64,000 bases of DNA from positions 32,400 to 96,399 of the forward strand of contig NZ_RCZM01000008.1 in assembly GCF_006438965.1 (NCBI RefSeq). Reading direction: 5' to 3'. The notes beneath the pieces are model-generated. The model was not told the origin of the DNA. It saw only the letters and a list, made by a program, of their open reading frames with translations, and ran no database searches. The translations under genes were made by a program, and so were the position numbers. How positions within the stretch are numbered: position 1 is the stretch's first letter; each line of letters opens with the position of its first letter. The DNA comes from Pedococcus bigeumensis (GTDB lineage: Bacteria; Actinomycetota; Actinomycetes; Actinomycetales; Dermatophilaceae). Shown piece after piece: positions 7,820 to 16,012 of this stretch.

Positions 7820-9562
7820 TTGATCAACACCGACGGCTGGAAGTACAACACGCCGCCAAACTGGCCGGCGCCGCCGACCTCGGACTGGCGACCGGCCGAC
7901 GGGTGGAAGCCGGACCCGTCCTGGCCGGCGCCCCCAGCTGGGTGGGACTTCTGGATCCGTGACGCGCCTGCGACGCCCTCCCAGCCGGCAGTTCCGACGG
8001 CCAGTCCTACGCCCACGCCCGCGGCGGCAGCAGCGCCCACAGTCGCGGGAGTGGATACGCGCACCCGCGCCGAGCGCCGGGCGGACGCGTCGCCTGCCCC
8101 GACCGTCGCTCCCCCGTCCCCGTCCCCAGCGGCGGTCGACACCTCAGTCGGCCTGTTCGGCGCGCGCGGCAAGGCCCGCGAGCTCGGCGCCGAGGTCGAA
8201 CGACTGACCGCGACAAACGCCGAGCAGACCGCCACGTTGGAACGACTGACCGCGGCGAATGCTGAGCTCACCTCGCAGTTGCGGGACATGGGGGCCTTGG
8301 ATGTGCTCGAGCTGGAGAAGCGGCGAGCCGACGCCACCTCGCAGATGGAGCAGGAACGCATCGCGCACCAGGCCGCGGCAGCCCAGGAGGTCGCCGCCCA
8401 CCATGCGACGCTGGCCGAACTCCTGTCGCGCAAGGTCGGCCTGGAAGCGCAGATCGAGTCCATCCGGGAGGAGCTCGTGACCACCCGCGACGACCTCGTC
8501 CTGCAAGAGGTCGGCGTCTATCAGTACACGCACCCGTTGGATGACTCCGTCGCGTACAAGGCCGAGCTTGCCCGCATCACCGACCGGATCAAGGCGATGA
8601 ACCGGGTCGGCGGCGGCGCTGTGCACGGCTCCACCCAGATCACCATGAACGGCAACCTGGGCCAAGGGCAGAAGATGGTCAAGGAGTTCTCCAAGCTCCT
8701 GCTGCGCGCCTACAACAACGAGGCCGACAACATCGTCCGCGGGATGCGCCCCTACAAGCTCGACTCCGGCAAGGACCGCCTCACCAAGGCCAAGGGCACC
8801 ATCGAGCGCCTCGGCAAGGGCATGGACATCGTCATCGACCCCAGCTACCACCGGTTGCGCATCACCGAGATGGAGCTGACGGCGGACTACATCGACAAGC
8901 TCGCCGGTGAGAAGGAACGTGAGAAGGAGGAGCGCGCCCGGCTGCGTGAGGAGCGGGCCGCCCAAGCCGAGTTCGCCCGGCAGCGCGAGAAGCTCGAGCG
9001 CGAACGCACCCACTACCTCAACGCGCTGGCCTCCCTCGAGGCCAGCGGCGACATCGAAGCCGCGGAACGCCTGCGGGCCGAGCTCGGCGAGATCGACAAG
9101 GCCATCGAGGACGTCGACTACCGAGCCGCGAACATCCGCGCCGGGTACGTGTACGTCATCTCCAACCTAGGCGCGTTCGGCGAACGGATGGTCAAGGTCG
9201 GCATGACCCGCCGCCAGGACCCCATGGACCGCATCAAAGAGCTGTCGGACGCCTCGGTCCCATTCAACTTCGACGTGCACGCCATCCACTTCTCCAACGA
9301 CGCCGTCGGAGTCGAAGCGGAGATGCACCGGCGCCTGGCCGACCGGCGCGTCAACCGGGTCAACCTGCGCCGCGAGTTCTTCTACGCCACCCCGGCCGAG
9401 GTGCGCGACCTGCTAGCCGACGTGGCGGGTGACCTGCTCGAGTACACCGACTCCGCTGAGGCGTTCGAGTACCACCAGTCCGTCAACGACGCGGAGGCCC
9501 CGGCACTGACGGCTCCGCCGGCCGAGCCCTCCGAGCCGGTCTCGTCGAGTACGACCGTATAG
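7820..9562 (+). CDS. DUF4041 / GIY-YIG (T5orf172) nuclease-like protein
   Basis: A 580-residue protein. The N-terminus has Trp/Pro-rich repeats (WPAPP...GWKPDPSWPAPPAGWDFW). A Pro/Ala linker and a coiled coil (about residues 120-240) follow, then a DUF4041 region (VGVYQYTHPLDDS...) and a second long coiled coil. The C-terminal T5orf172-type GIY-YIG domain reads YVYVISN...MVKVGMTRR...VEAEMHRRL...RVN...REFF. The start TTG at 7820 is chosen because GGAGGGGG lies 5 to 10 bases upstream; no ATG fits. DUF4041 proteins occur in prophages and defence contexts, where the GIY-YIG fold implies DNA or RNA cleavage. Divergent from the HIRAN gene. Confidence 0.8.
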   Translation: MINTDGWKYNTPPNWPAPPTSDWRPADGWKPDPSWPAPPAGWDFWIRDAPATPSQPAVPTASPTPTPAAAAAPTVAGVDTRTRAERRADASPAPTVAPPSPSPAAVDTSVGLFGARGKARELGAEVERLTATNAEQTATLERLTAANAELTSQLRDMGALDVLELEKRRADATSQMEQERIAHQAAAAQEVAAHHATLAELLSRKVGLEAQIESIREELVTTRDDLVLQEVGVYQYTHPLDDSVAYKAELARITDRIKAMNRVGGGAVHGSTQITMNGNLGQGQKMVKEFSKLLLRAYNNEADNIVRGMRPYKLDSGKDRLTKAKGTIERLGKGMDIVIDPSYHRLRITEMELTADYIDKLAGEKEREKEERARLREERAAQAEFARQREKLERERTHYLNALASLEASGDIEAAERLRAELGEIDKAIEDVDYRAANIRAGYVYVISNLGAFGERMVKVGMTRRQDPMDRIKELSDASVPFNFDVHAIHFSNDAVGVEAEMHRRLADRRVNRVNLRREFFYATPAEVRDLLADVAGDLLEYTDSAEAFEYHQSVNDAEAPALTAPPAEPSEPVSSSTTV

Positions 9563-9703
9563 CGTTTTTCGGCAAATCAAGCAGCGTATAGCGTGAGTTC
9601 TCGACCCGCTTCGCAGCCGCGTCTCAGGGCGCTGACCTGCGCAAACTACACTCTGGGACTTTTGTTCACGACACTTTGAGCCGATTCCACGCGACACTCT
9701 GGG
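9556..9703. repeat. Repeat cluster: two CGTATAGCGT and three 23-bp-spaced ACACTCTGGG iterons
   Basis: CGTATAGCGT occurs at 9556-9565 and 9585-9594. ACACTCTGGG, ACACTTTGAG and ACACTCTGGG start at 9648, 9671 and 9694, exactly 23 bp apart, so they face nearly the same side of the helix. The cluster lies between the DUF4041 gene and the transposition operon. It resembles a protein-binding array such as an operator, an internal transposase-binding block or the old end of a smaller element. None of these is proven. Confidence 0.6.
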
Positions 9704-9846
9704 CGCTACGACGAGGCGGTGCGCGACCGTCGGCCGGGCGCGCAGCCGGCCTCATCCAGACGCCGCGAAGGCGACCTCCTAACCGGCATCTCTCAGCCCG
9801 GCGCACAGGCGCTGCCACGCGTTGCGGCGACGGCACGCTGCTGGGT

Positions 9847-10146
9847 ATGGAGGAACTCTCGGCACGCCAGCGCGACATCCTCGACTTCGAGGCGGGCACG
9901 TTCGCCGGCGCCGGATCCAAGGAGCAGGCCATCCGCACCCGGTTCGGGGTGGGCGCCACCAACTACTACCAGCAGCTCAACGCCTTGCTGGACAGCGAAG
10001 CGGCGCTGGCCCACGACCCTTTGCTGGTGAACCGCTTGCGACGTCTGCGCGCCCGGAATCAGCGCAGTCGCACCCCCCGCCGCAACGACTTCACCGAGCC
10101 CACGGCGGCCCCTGGTTCTCCCGGCCCGAGCCACGGCGGGCCCTGA
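9847..10146 (+). CDS. DUF3263 family small protein
   Basis: A 99-residue protein. The core LSARQRDILDFEAGTF..KEQAIRTRFG and YYQQLNALLD...ALAHDPLLVNRLRRLR matches DUF3263, an actinobacterial family of unknown function with a predicted helix-turn-helix-like fold. The tail is basic and Pro/Ser-rich. The ATG at 9847 is preferred; a longer upstream frame is low-complexity and runs through the iteron region. Confidence 0.8.
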   Translation: MEELSARQRDILDFEAGTFAGAGSKEQAIRTRFGVGATNYYQQLNALLDSEAALAHDPLLVNRLRRLRARNQRSRTPRRNDFTEPTAAPGSPGPSHGGP

Positions 10147-10175
10147 CGGCTGTGACCGGGCAGGCCGAGGGCTGC

Positions 10176-10493
10176 CTACTGCCTCAGGGGTACCAGGGCG
10201 ACCTTCAGCTCGAGGACGTTCGCGACGCGAACCAGCACCTGGAAGTCGACCCAGCCGCTGCCCGCCTCCAGACGCGTGACGGTGGTGCGGCTGACCTTGG
10301 CCTCGTCGGCAAGCTTTTCCTGCGACCAGAACCGGGCGGCGCGTTCGACTCGCACTGCGGTGGCTACTTCGGCCGCGGTCTGAATCGCGAGCAGCGTCGC
10401 TGGGTCCTTCGCGGCCGGGAAGGGACCCTCGGGCCAGTTCGCCGCCGGACCGTAGGTCGCGGGCCCGGGACGGCGCCGATTCGATGAGGACAC
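10176..10493 (-). CDS. XRE-family helix-turn-helix protein
   Basis: A 105-residue protein from GTG at 10493; a longer frame to 10679 exists but lacks support. The C-terminal half is an XRE/Cro-type domain (FWSQEKLADEAKVSRTTVTRLEAGSG). It is divergent from the transposition operon, which starts at 10729, and so is a good candidate repressor of it, though no operator is proven. Confidence 0.65.
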   Translation of the reverse strand: MSSSNRRRPGPATYGPAANWPEGPFPAAKDPATLLAIQTAAEVATAVRVERAARFWSQEKLADEAKVSRTTVTRLEAGSGWVDFQVLVRVANVLELKVALVPLRQ

Positions 10494-10643
10494 GTCCGGA
10501 CGGTATGCACCCCAAACGTCCGACTTTCCCTGCAACGCACCACATGCTGCCTGCCTGCAACCGAATGCGTCCCGCCTACGACCGAATTTTGGGCCCGCAC
10601 CGGCACGGTACTTCCTCGACAACCGCACCGCTCGAACCCTGAA

Positions 10644-10671
10644 GGACGCCTCCCCCTTGTCGGTGGCGTCC
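10644..10671 (+). promoter_or_regulatory. Hairpin in the leader of the transposition operon
   Basis: GGACGCC (10644-10650) pairs with GGCGTCC (10665-10671) across a 14-nt loop rich in C and T. It lies about 60 bp upstream of the operon start codon and could fold in the 5' leader RNA. It may attenuate transposition gene expression; that is inference. Confidence 0.4.
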
Positions 10672-10728
10672 GCTTGCATTGCAGCAGGGTCGAGCCGAGC
10701 ACCACCTGCGAACTGCTAGGAGCAGTCG

Positions 10729-11358
10729 ATGAACGCACACGATTCGGTCGACACGAACGGCCAAGGCACAGACCCCACCCGAGGTCTGGCACAGCGCACC
10801 GCGACCACCATCACGCAGCTGTGGGCCCAGGACGGGCCGCCGCTGGCCGGTCCCGTGCGGATGTGGGAGCCGGAGCGCGTGCTCGCCACCTGCGCGCAGG
10901 TGCACCAGTCCTGGCCGGGACGCCCGCGTGGCCGGTTCGCGACCGCATCGGTGCAGCGGCTGCTGGGCGCCGTCATCGGGTACGGACGCATCCTGCACCC
11001 CCCACTGGGCTGGATCCTCGTTTCGGGCGGTAACACCACCGAGTCCGGGTCGGCCCCAGCTCTGGTGTGGAAGAACGACGCGACCAGCACCCTGGTGGTC
11101 GACGTGCTGCGCGCCCCGGTGCAGTGCGCCTCCCTGCTCGACGACGCGGCGCGGCATGCGCTGAACACGTGGACGTCAACGCAGCACGTTGCAGCCACCC
11201 GTGTCGTGGACCTGCACGCACCCCGGCGCACCCTGGTGCTGACGAACGACAGCGTTGACCCCAGCTTTGAGGCGCGCCCCGAGACGCTGTGGACCGCCCT
11301 CGAGCCCGCCGCAGCATCGGTCGCTGGCTCGCTTGCGACCGTCCTGGTGGTGGCCTGA
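10729..11358 (+). CDS. Unknown first protein of the transposition operon
   Basis: A 209-residue protein not recognised as any family. AGGAG lies 6 bases before the ATG. Its stop overlaps the transposase start (TGATG), so the two are translationally coupled. The TnsA nuclease often precedes TnsB, but the TnsA signature (a PDF/EVK-type core) is not visible here. The middle contains VVDVLRAP and later RTLVLTNDS. A role in transposition is inferred only from the operon. Confidence 0.7.
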   Translation: MNAHDSVDTNGQGTDPTRGLAQRTATTITQLWAQDGPPLAGPVRMWEPERVLATCAQVHQSWPGRPRGRFATASVQRLLGAVIGYGRILHPPLGWILVSGGNTTESGSAPALVWKNDATSTLVVDVLRAPVQCASLLDDAARHALNTWTSTQHVAATRVVDLHAPRRTLVLTNDSVDPSFEARPETLWTALEPAAASVAGSLATVLVVA

Positions 11359-12899
11359 TGCTTCCGCTGAGCCAGCGCACCGCTGCCGTCTCCATGCTCA
11401 CCGCCCAAGCGCGCCCCGACGGGTCGGTACCCAGGACCGCCGTTCACCAGGTCGCCGCCGCCTTCGGCATCTCACCGCGCCAGACGCAGCGCTACTGGTC
11501 CGCGCACCGAGCCAGTCTGACCGGAACCGGCACCGCGGGGCTCGACGACGTGCTCGACGAGGTCACCACCTTGGCCGGTGACCCGCAGCTGGCGGTGAAC
11601 CGGTGGTGGTATCACCCGGAGGTGCTGTCCGCCCTTGCGGCCAACAGCACCCTGAAGGACGCCTGGCAGCAGCTGCAGTCGCACGCCGATATCGACGTTC
11701 CCGGGTACCCCGCCTTCACGCGGACCATGAAGAAGAAGACCGACTCGGCCCTGTACGCCACGGTGGCCCGCCGCGGTGGCCGTGAAGGTTTCATCAACAA
11801 CAGCCTGTTCCTGACGTACACCGCGCCGCACCGCAACGCCGTCTGGCAGGCCGACGCGCAGGAGATTCCGGTGGACGTCACCACCGAGACCGGCGTGGGT
11901 CGGGTCAAGCCGTGGCAGACGACGTTCATCGACGACGCCACCCGCGTGGTCGTCGCCACAGTCATCACCGCAACTCAGCCTCGCGCCGATGACGTCGTCG
12001 CCGCGATTGCAGCCGGCGTCCGGGGCCAGCAGCTGCCCGACGGCACGCGCATCGGCGGCCTGCCCGAGACCATCCGGTGGGACAACGGCAAGGAGTTCCT
12101 CAACGAGGCTGTCACGACCGCGTGCGCTCGTCTGGGCATCAGCCCACAGGCGTGCACCCCGTACACCCCGTGGCAGAAGGGCAAGATTGAGCGCTGGCAC
12201 CTCAGCAGCCAGGCCGAGTGCTACGACCGTCTGCCAGGCGCCACCCACGGTCCCAAGACGTTCACCGGGCGGCAGCCGTGGCGCAACACCCTGGGACAGG
12301 TGCTGACGCTTCAGACCCTCACGATGCACGCCCTCGCCTGGGTGCAGCAGTACAACAACGACCGGGTCCACGAGGCCCTTGGGTGCACCCCTGCCGCGAA
12401 GTGGGCGCAGGACACGACGCCCCTGGTCTTCGTTGACCCGGCAGTCCTGCACCAGTTCTCCCTCGCGGCGCCCCGCCCCCGCACCGTCAACCGCGACGGC
12501 ATCAGCGTCGGCAACATCAAGTACCTCGCCTCCGAGCTCGGCTCCATCGTGCGTCGCAAGGTCGAGGTGCGGGTCCTACCCCACGACACCTCCGTCATCG
12601 CCGTGTTCTACGAGGGCAAGTACCTGTGCGAGGCGTACCCCGCCGCTGGGCTCGACGCCGACGAGCGTCGCCGCATCCTGGCCGGGCGCCGCGAGACGTA
12701 CGCGACTGCCCGCGCCCACATCAACGACGCGGCCCGCTCCCGCACCCAGCGAGCCCGGACCGCAGCCACCGACGCCGCAGTCGACGCCGAACTGGCAGGC
12801 AGGCGCAAGCCGGTGCGGGAGGCGAACGACTGGGACATCGCCCCCGACGACGACGCCCTGCTGGCTCTGGACGACGCCCAGGAAGGACTCGGCCAGTGA
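11358..12899 (+). CDS. tniA: MuA/TnsB/TniA-type DDE transposase
   Basis: A 513-residue protein. It has an N-terminal helix-turn-helix (FGISPRQTQRYW, about residues 36-47), an RNase H-fold integrase core with Asp166 (WQADAQE), Asp242 (RWDNGKEF) and Glu278 (GKIERWH), giving a D,D-35-E triad, then a Mu-type beta-barrel C-terminal region and a charged tail. Such enzymes cut the element ends and join them to target DNA, with an AAA partner choosing the site. The start overlaps the previous gene by one base, and the stop overlaps the ATPase start (GTGA). It should act on the CGAGTTGCGC repeats at both ends of this element. Confidence 0.92.
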   Translation: MLPLSQRTAAVSMLTAQARPDGSVPRTAVHQVAAAFGISPRQTQRYWSAHRASLTGTGTAGLDDVLDEVTTLAGDPQLAVNRWWYHPEVLSALAANSTLKDAWQQLQSHADIDVPGYPAFTRTMKKKTDSALYATVARRGGREGFINNSLFLTYTAPHRNAVWQADAQEIPVDVTTETGVGRVKPWQTTFIDDATRVVVATVITATQPRADDVVAAIAAGVRGQQLPDGTRIGGLPETIRWDNGKEFLNEAVTTACARLGISPQACTPYTPWQKGKIERWHLSSQAECYDRLPGATHGPKTFTGRQPWRNTLGQVLTLQTLTMHALAWVQQYNNDRVHEALGCTPAAKWAQDTTPLVFVDPAVLHQFSLAAPRPRTVNRDGISVGNIKYLASELGSIVRRKVEVRVLPHDTSVIAVFYEGKYLCEAYPAAGLDADERRRILAGRRETYATARAHINDAARSRTQRARTAATDAAVDAELAGRRKPVREANDWDIAPDDDALLALDDAQEGLGQ

Positions 12900-13636
12900 G
12901 CACTCTGAGCAGTTCGGCCGGCCTGGTGCTGGCGTCGGTGCCGACCAAGGCGTTCCGCAAAGCCCAGCTCGGGCTCGCAGCAACAGTGCGCAGCAACGAC
13001 ATCGCCGCCGTCTACGGCCCTCCCGGCAGCGGCAAGACCCACGCGGTCCGGCACTTCATCAGCCACGACCCGGTGATGACTGGTCGGCGAAGCCACTGGC
13101 TGCAGATGTCCTACCGGCCGACCCCCAAGGAGCTCGCGTACCGGCTCACCGCCGAGATGGGCGCCAACCCACGCGGGCGCACTCAGTACGAACTGGTCGA
13201 CCTCATCGTCGAACAGCTCAAGGGCAGCAACGACGTGCTGGTCATCGACGAAGCCCACCACCTGCCCGGCGCCGGGCTTCAGCAGCTGCGGTACCTGCAC
13301 GACCGCGGCAACTCCAGCTGGGCGCTGCTCCTGGTGGGCTCCGACATTGGCAAGGCGCTCAAGAGCGCCGGGGAGCTGCGCAGCCGCGTCAGTGCGGCGA
13401 TGTCGTTCGGCCCGCTGACCGACGAAGACCTCGTCGTGGCGCTGCGGCGCTTGCACCCCGCCCTGGACGCCCTCAGCAACGACACCCTGCGCGACATCGA
13501 CGACAAGTTCCCGCGCGGCAACTTCCGCGACTGGGTCCACTTCACCCAGCACGCCACACGACTGGCCGCCGGCGGCCCCATCACGCCACAGGTCATCGCC
13601 GCCACCCTGTCCCTCTGCCTTGGACCCACCCGATGA
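12896..13636 (+). CDS. tniB: MuB/TnsC/TniB-like AAA ATPase
   Basis: A 246-residue AAA ATPase with Walker A GPPGSGKT (residues 41-48), Walker B VLVIDEAHHL (about 111-120), a sensor-like LLLVGSD and an arginine-rich ELRSRV. In this family the ATPase forms filaments on DNA, recruits the transposase and gives target immunity. The GTG start overlaps the transposase stop; an upstream ATG lies inside the transposase in another frame. The size matches short TniB/MuB-type rather than long TnsC proteins. Confidence 0.9.
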   Translation: MSTLSSSAGLVLASVPTKAFRKAQLGLAATVRSNDIAAVYGPPGSGKTHAVRHFISHDPVMTGRRSHWLQMSYRPTPKELAYRLTAEMGANPRGRTQYELVDLIVEQLKGSNDVLVIDEAHHLPGAGLQQLRYLHDRGNSSWALLLVGSDIGKALKSAGELRSRVSAAMSFGPLTDEDLVVALRRLHPALDALSNDTLRDIDDKFPRGNFRDWVHFTQHATRLAAGGPITPQVIAATLSLCLGPTR

Positions 13637-14982
13637 ACACCACAACCACAACGTCCTCATCGGCGGTCGGGACCCGCGAAGCGTTGCTCGCTCAGAGCGG
13701 AGGACTCGTTGCAGTCCACGACTTCGACGGCGTGCTGGCCCGGCTGTCCCTGCCCGCCCTCAACGACCCAGAGGCCGGGCTGGCCGCGTTCCAAGTCCGT
13801 CCCGGGACCCGACGGGCCGCGTGGCTGCCCGCTGACCTTCACACCGCGCTCGGTGCCGACCAAGGACTGACCGGTTGGGGTCGGGCCGGCGAAGGCGACT
13901 GGACCCAGGTCACCGTCGCTGCCCTCGCCCAGCGCATCGGACACATTCTGGTCCTGGATGCGTGGCTGCTGACCCCAGCGCTCCTGGGTGAGCTGCTGAC
14001 CAACGTGCAAGCCACCGGTGCCGCCGTCTGGCTCGTAGGCCGCGGCGCCCTCAGCGACGACCAACGCGACGTCCTCACCGACTGGGTCACCGACCTCACC
14101 GACCCCCACACGTTCCTGAACGCCTGGGCCGACCGACCCGGCCTCGTCACCGAACCCGGCACTCCTGCCCGCCCGGCCTCCCTGTCGGTCACAGCGACCG
14201 CCAACGTCGCCGCCGACCCTTGGCCGCACCAGGTCCCAGACGCGGACTTCACCACGTTCCGCGCCACCTGCCGCGACCTGCTCACCCCCGAGCAGTTCAG
14301 TGCCGTCGACGACCACCTCCGCGCCACCGCTGTCGCAGCCCGTGACTGGTTCGCCACCCACCTCGCCCGGGACACGCACACCGACGCAGAGTCGGTGGCC
14401 CGACACCTGCACCAGGTCTGGCAGGACTCCCCCACCGTGCCGCACTTCCTCACCTCCATCCGCGCCTACCAGGTGGCTGCGTTCTCACTGGGGTGGGTCC
14501 TCCAGGTCAACAACGCCCAGCTCCTTGGGACCGCCAACGTCAGCCCTCGCCGCGCGGCACGAACGCCCGCACTGTGGGCTCGCCTCGGCGGCTACGCGAG
14601 CCCACACCGAGGAGCCATCTGTGCGCTGGCCGGTGCCGGCATCGACGTCGCCGACCAGGGCAACGTCCTGCTCGAGTCCGTCATCGACGCCGGACGAATC
14701 GTCATCCTGCCCACCGGGCGGCGCGTCCACATCGAGGACGGCGCCCACCGCTACGTCCACGCGCAGAAGCTGGCCCGGCTCATGAACGGCGCCGCCAACG
14801 ACGAACCCCTCATCGCTGACGCGGACGGTCGGCCCCTGGTCCAACGCGCCATCGCCACAGTCCTGAACACCGCCCGCCTCGAGCTCGGGCTCAACCTCAC
14901 CGGCCTGCGCTCGGAACGCCGCTCCCCCACCGGCGACCGCTGGTACACCCGGTGGGGCATCAGCATCCAGGAACTGACATGA
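13633..14982 (+). CDS. Unknown third protein of the transposition operon (possible targeting factor)
   Basis: A 449-residue protein whose ATG overlaps the ATPase stop by 4 bases. I do not recognise a family. The N-terminal part contains a hydrophobic strand ending in acid (HILVLDAWLLTPALLGELL), like a degenerate ATPase or NERD-like core. The C-terminal third (about 330-449) is basic and ends TGLRSERRSPTGDRWYTRWG. The zinc fingers and PRxxES motif of TniQ/TnsD are absent. Its position is where TniQ stands in Tn5053-type operons, so it may select the nrdJ target. That is inference. Confidence 0.75.
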   Translation: MNTTTTTSSSAVGTREALLAQSGGLVAVHDFDGVLARLSLPALNDPEAGLAAFQVRPGTRRAAWLPADLHTALGADQGLTGWGRAGEGDWTQVTVAALAQRIGHILVLDAWLLTPALLGELLTNVQATGAAVWLVGRGALSDDQRDVLTDWVTDLTDPHTFLNAWADRPGLVTEPGTPARPASLSVTATANVAADPWPHQVPDADFTTFRATCRDLLTPEQFSAVDDHLRATAVAARDWFATHLARDTHTDAESVARHLHQVWQDSPTVPHFLTSIRAYQVAAFSLGWVLQVNNAQLLGTANVSPRRAARTPALWARLGGYASPHRGAICALAGAGIDVADQGNVLLESVIDAGRIVILPTGRRVHIEDGAHRYVHAQKLARLMNGAANDEPLIADADGRPLVQRAIATVLNTARLELGLNLTGLRSERRSPTGDRWYTRWGISIQELT

Positions 14983-15776
14983 CCACCCACCAGCCACCAC
15001 GCCTGTCCCGAGACCGCATCCGCCACCGGCGCCTCGAGCTCGGACTGTCCGAACGAGACGTCGCCGCGCACTGCGGCGTCAGCACCGCCGTCATCCGCAG
15101 CATCGAAGCAGGCCGCGTCGACGCCGACCTCACCCTCGGCCAGCTCGCCAAGGTCGGTGCCGTCCTCGGCCTCGACCTGCCCGAGCTCCTGAACACCCAC
15201 GCCATTCCCCAGCCCGAACAGGAGTGCCCGGCCCCGGCCGGTGCTGACGACGACGTCGCCAAGGTCGGCTCGTTGCTGGCCGACGTCCGAGTCCTGGTCC
15301 CTGTCGAAGGGCTCGCCGACGCCCTCAACTGGGACCTCACCCGCACCCACGCCGCCCTCGACCGCCTCGACGCAGCCCTGCGTCCCGCCGGGCTGCGTCT
15401 TCACCAGCTACACCACGACGTGCGCATCGCCCGCACCGTCACCACCGTGGACCCGCAGACGCTCGAGGACATGTGGCGCATCCACCTCTCACGCCGCAGC
15501 CTGACCATCGCCCAGGTCCGGCTGCTCAAACAGATCCGAGACGGCGTCGTCCCGCTCGCCAGCAACAAGGACACGCAGAAGGTGCGGCTACCCGAACTCC
15601 GCAACGCCGGCCTCATCGCAGCGGCAGCGGCCGAGTCCGGTTCCACCGCCAAATGGGACCTGACCGACGACGTGCGGTTCAGCCTGCTGCTCGACGAACT
15701 GCCAACCACCGCGGACGTCCACGCCCCACCCAAGCCTGTACCCGCCCACCGAAGAGCCGCCGGGAGACCTCGATGA
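14979..15776 (+). CDS. XRE-family regulator with C-terminal winged-helix-like region
   Basis: A 265-residue protein. The N-terminal XRE domain (RHRRLELGLSERDVAAHCGV..IRSIEAGR, residues 10-75) is followed by two further helical segments resembling winged helices (ALNWDLTRTHAALDRLD and VRLPELRNAGLIAAA). It overlaps the previous gene by 4 bases (ATGA). It could be a site-specific DNA reader guiding insertion, or an operon regulator. Confidence 0.8.
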   Translation: MTTHQPPRLSRDRIRHRRLELGLSERDVAAHCGVSTAVIRSIEAGRVDADLTLGQLAKVGAVLGLDLPELLNTHAIPQPEQECPAPAGADDDVAKVGSLLADVRVLVPVEGLADALNWDLTRTHAALDRLDAALRPAGLRLHQLHHDVRIARTVTTVDPQTLEDMWRIHLSRRSLTIAQVRLLKQIRDGVVPLASNKDTQKVRLPELRNAGLIAAAAAESGSTAKWDLTDDVRFSLLLDELPTTADVHAPPKPVPAHRRAAGRPR

Positions 15777-15934
15777 GACGCAACCCTGACCGCACGCGCC
15801 GGCTCGTCACCGTGACCCGTACACCGGGGCATCCGCGCCTCACGCTGCGCGGCATCGCCGGTCTGCTCGTCATCGTCCCGTGGCTCATCGGCATCTGGAC
15901 CATCGCGGTCTGGTTGTGGGACCTCTTCGGCTGA
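15773..15934 (+). CDS. Small single-pass membrane protein
   Basis: A 53-residue protein with a basic N-terminus (MRRNPDRTRRL) and one strong hydrophobic segment (GIAGLLVIVPWLIGIWTIAVWLWDL). It overlaps the preceding stop by 4 bases, so it is the last member of the operon. The function is unknown. Confidence 0.65.
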   Translation: MRRNPDRTRRLVTVTRTPGHPRLTLRGIAGLLVIVPWLIGIWTIAVWLWDLFG

Positions 15935-16012
15935 CGTTGCGTTCCTGTCCAAACAGGATTGGCTGTCGCATTCGCGAGCACGTGAGAGCGCCGTTCTGCC
16001 ACACTCGCACGG

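Noticed and set aside
10729..11358. Assignment as TnsA endonuclease
   Set aside because: The position fits, but the PD-(D/E)XK signature and TnsA length and motifs are not visible, so it is left as unknown.
13633..14982. Assignment as TniQ/TnsD
   Set aside because: No zinc-finger cysteines and no TniQ start motif; only the operon position supports it.
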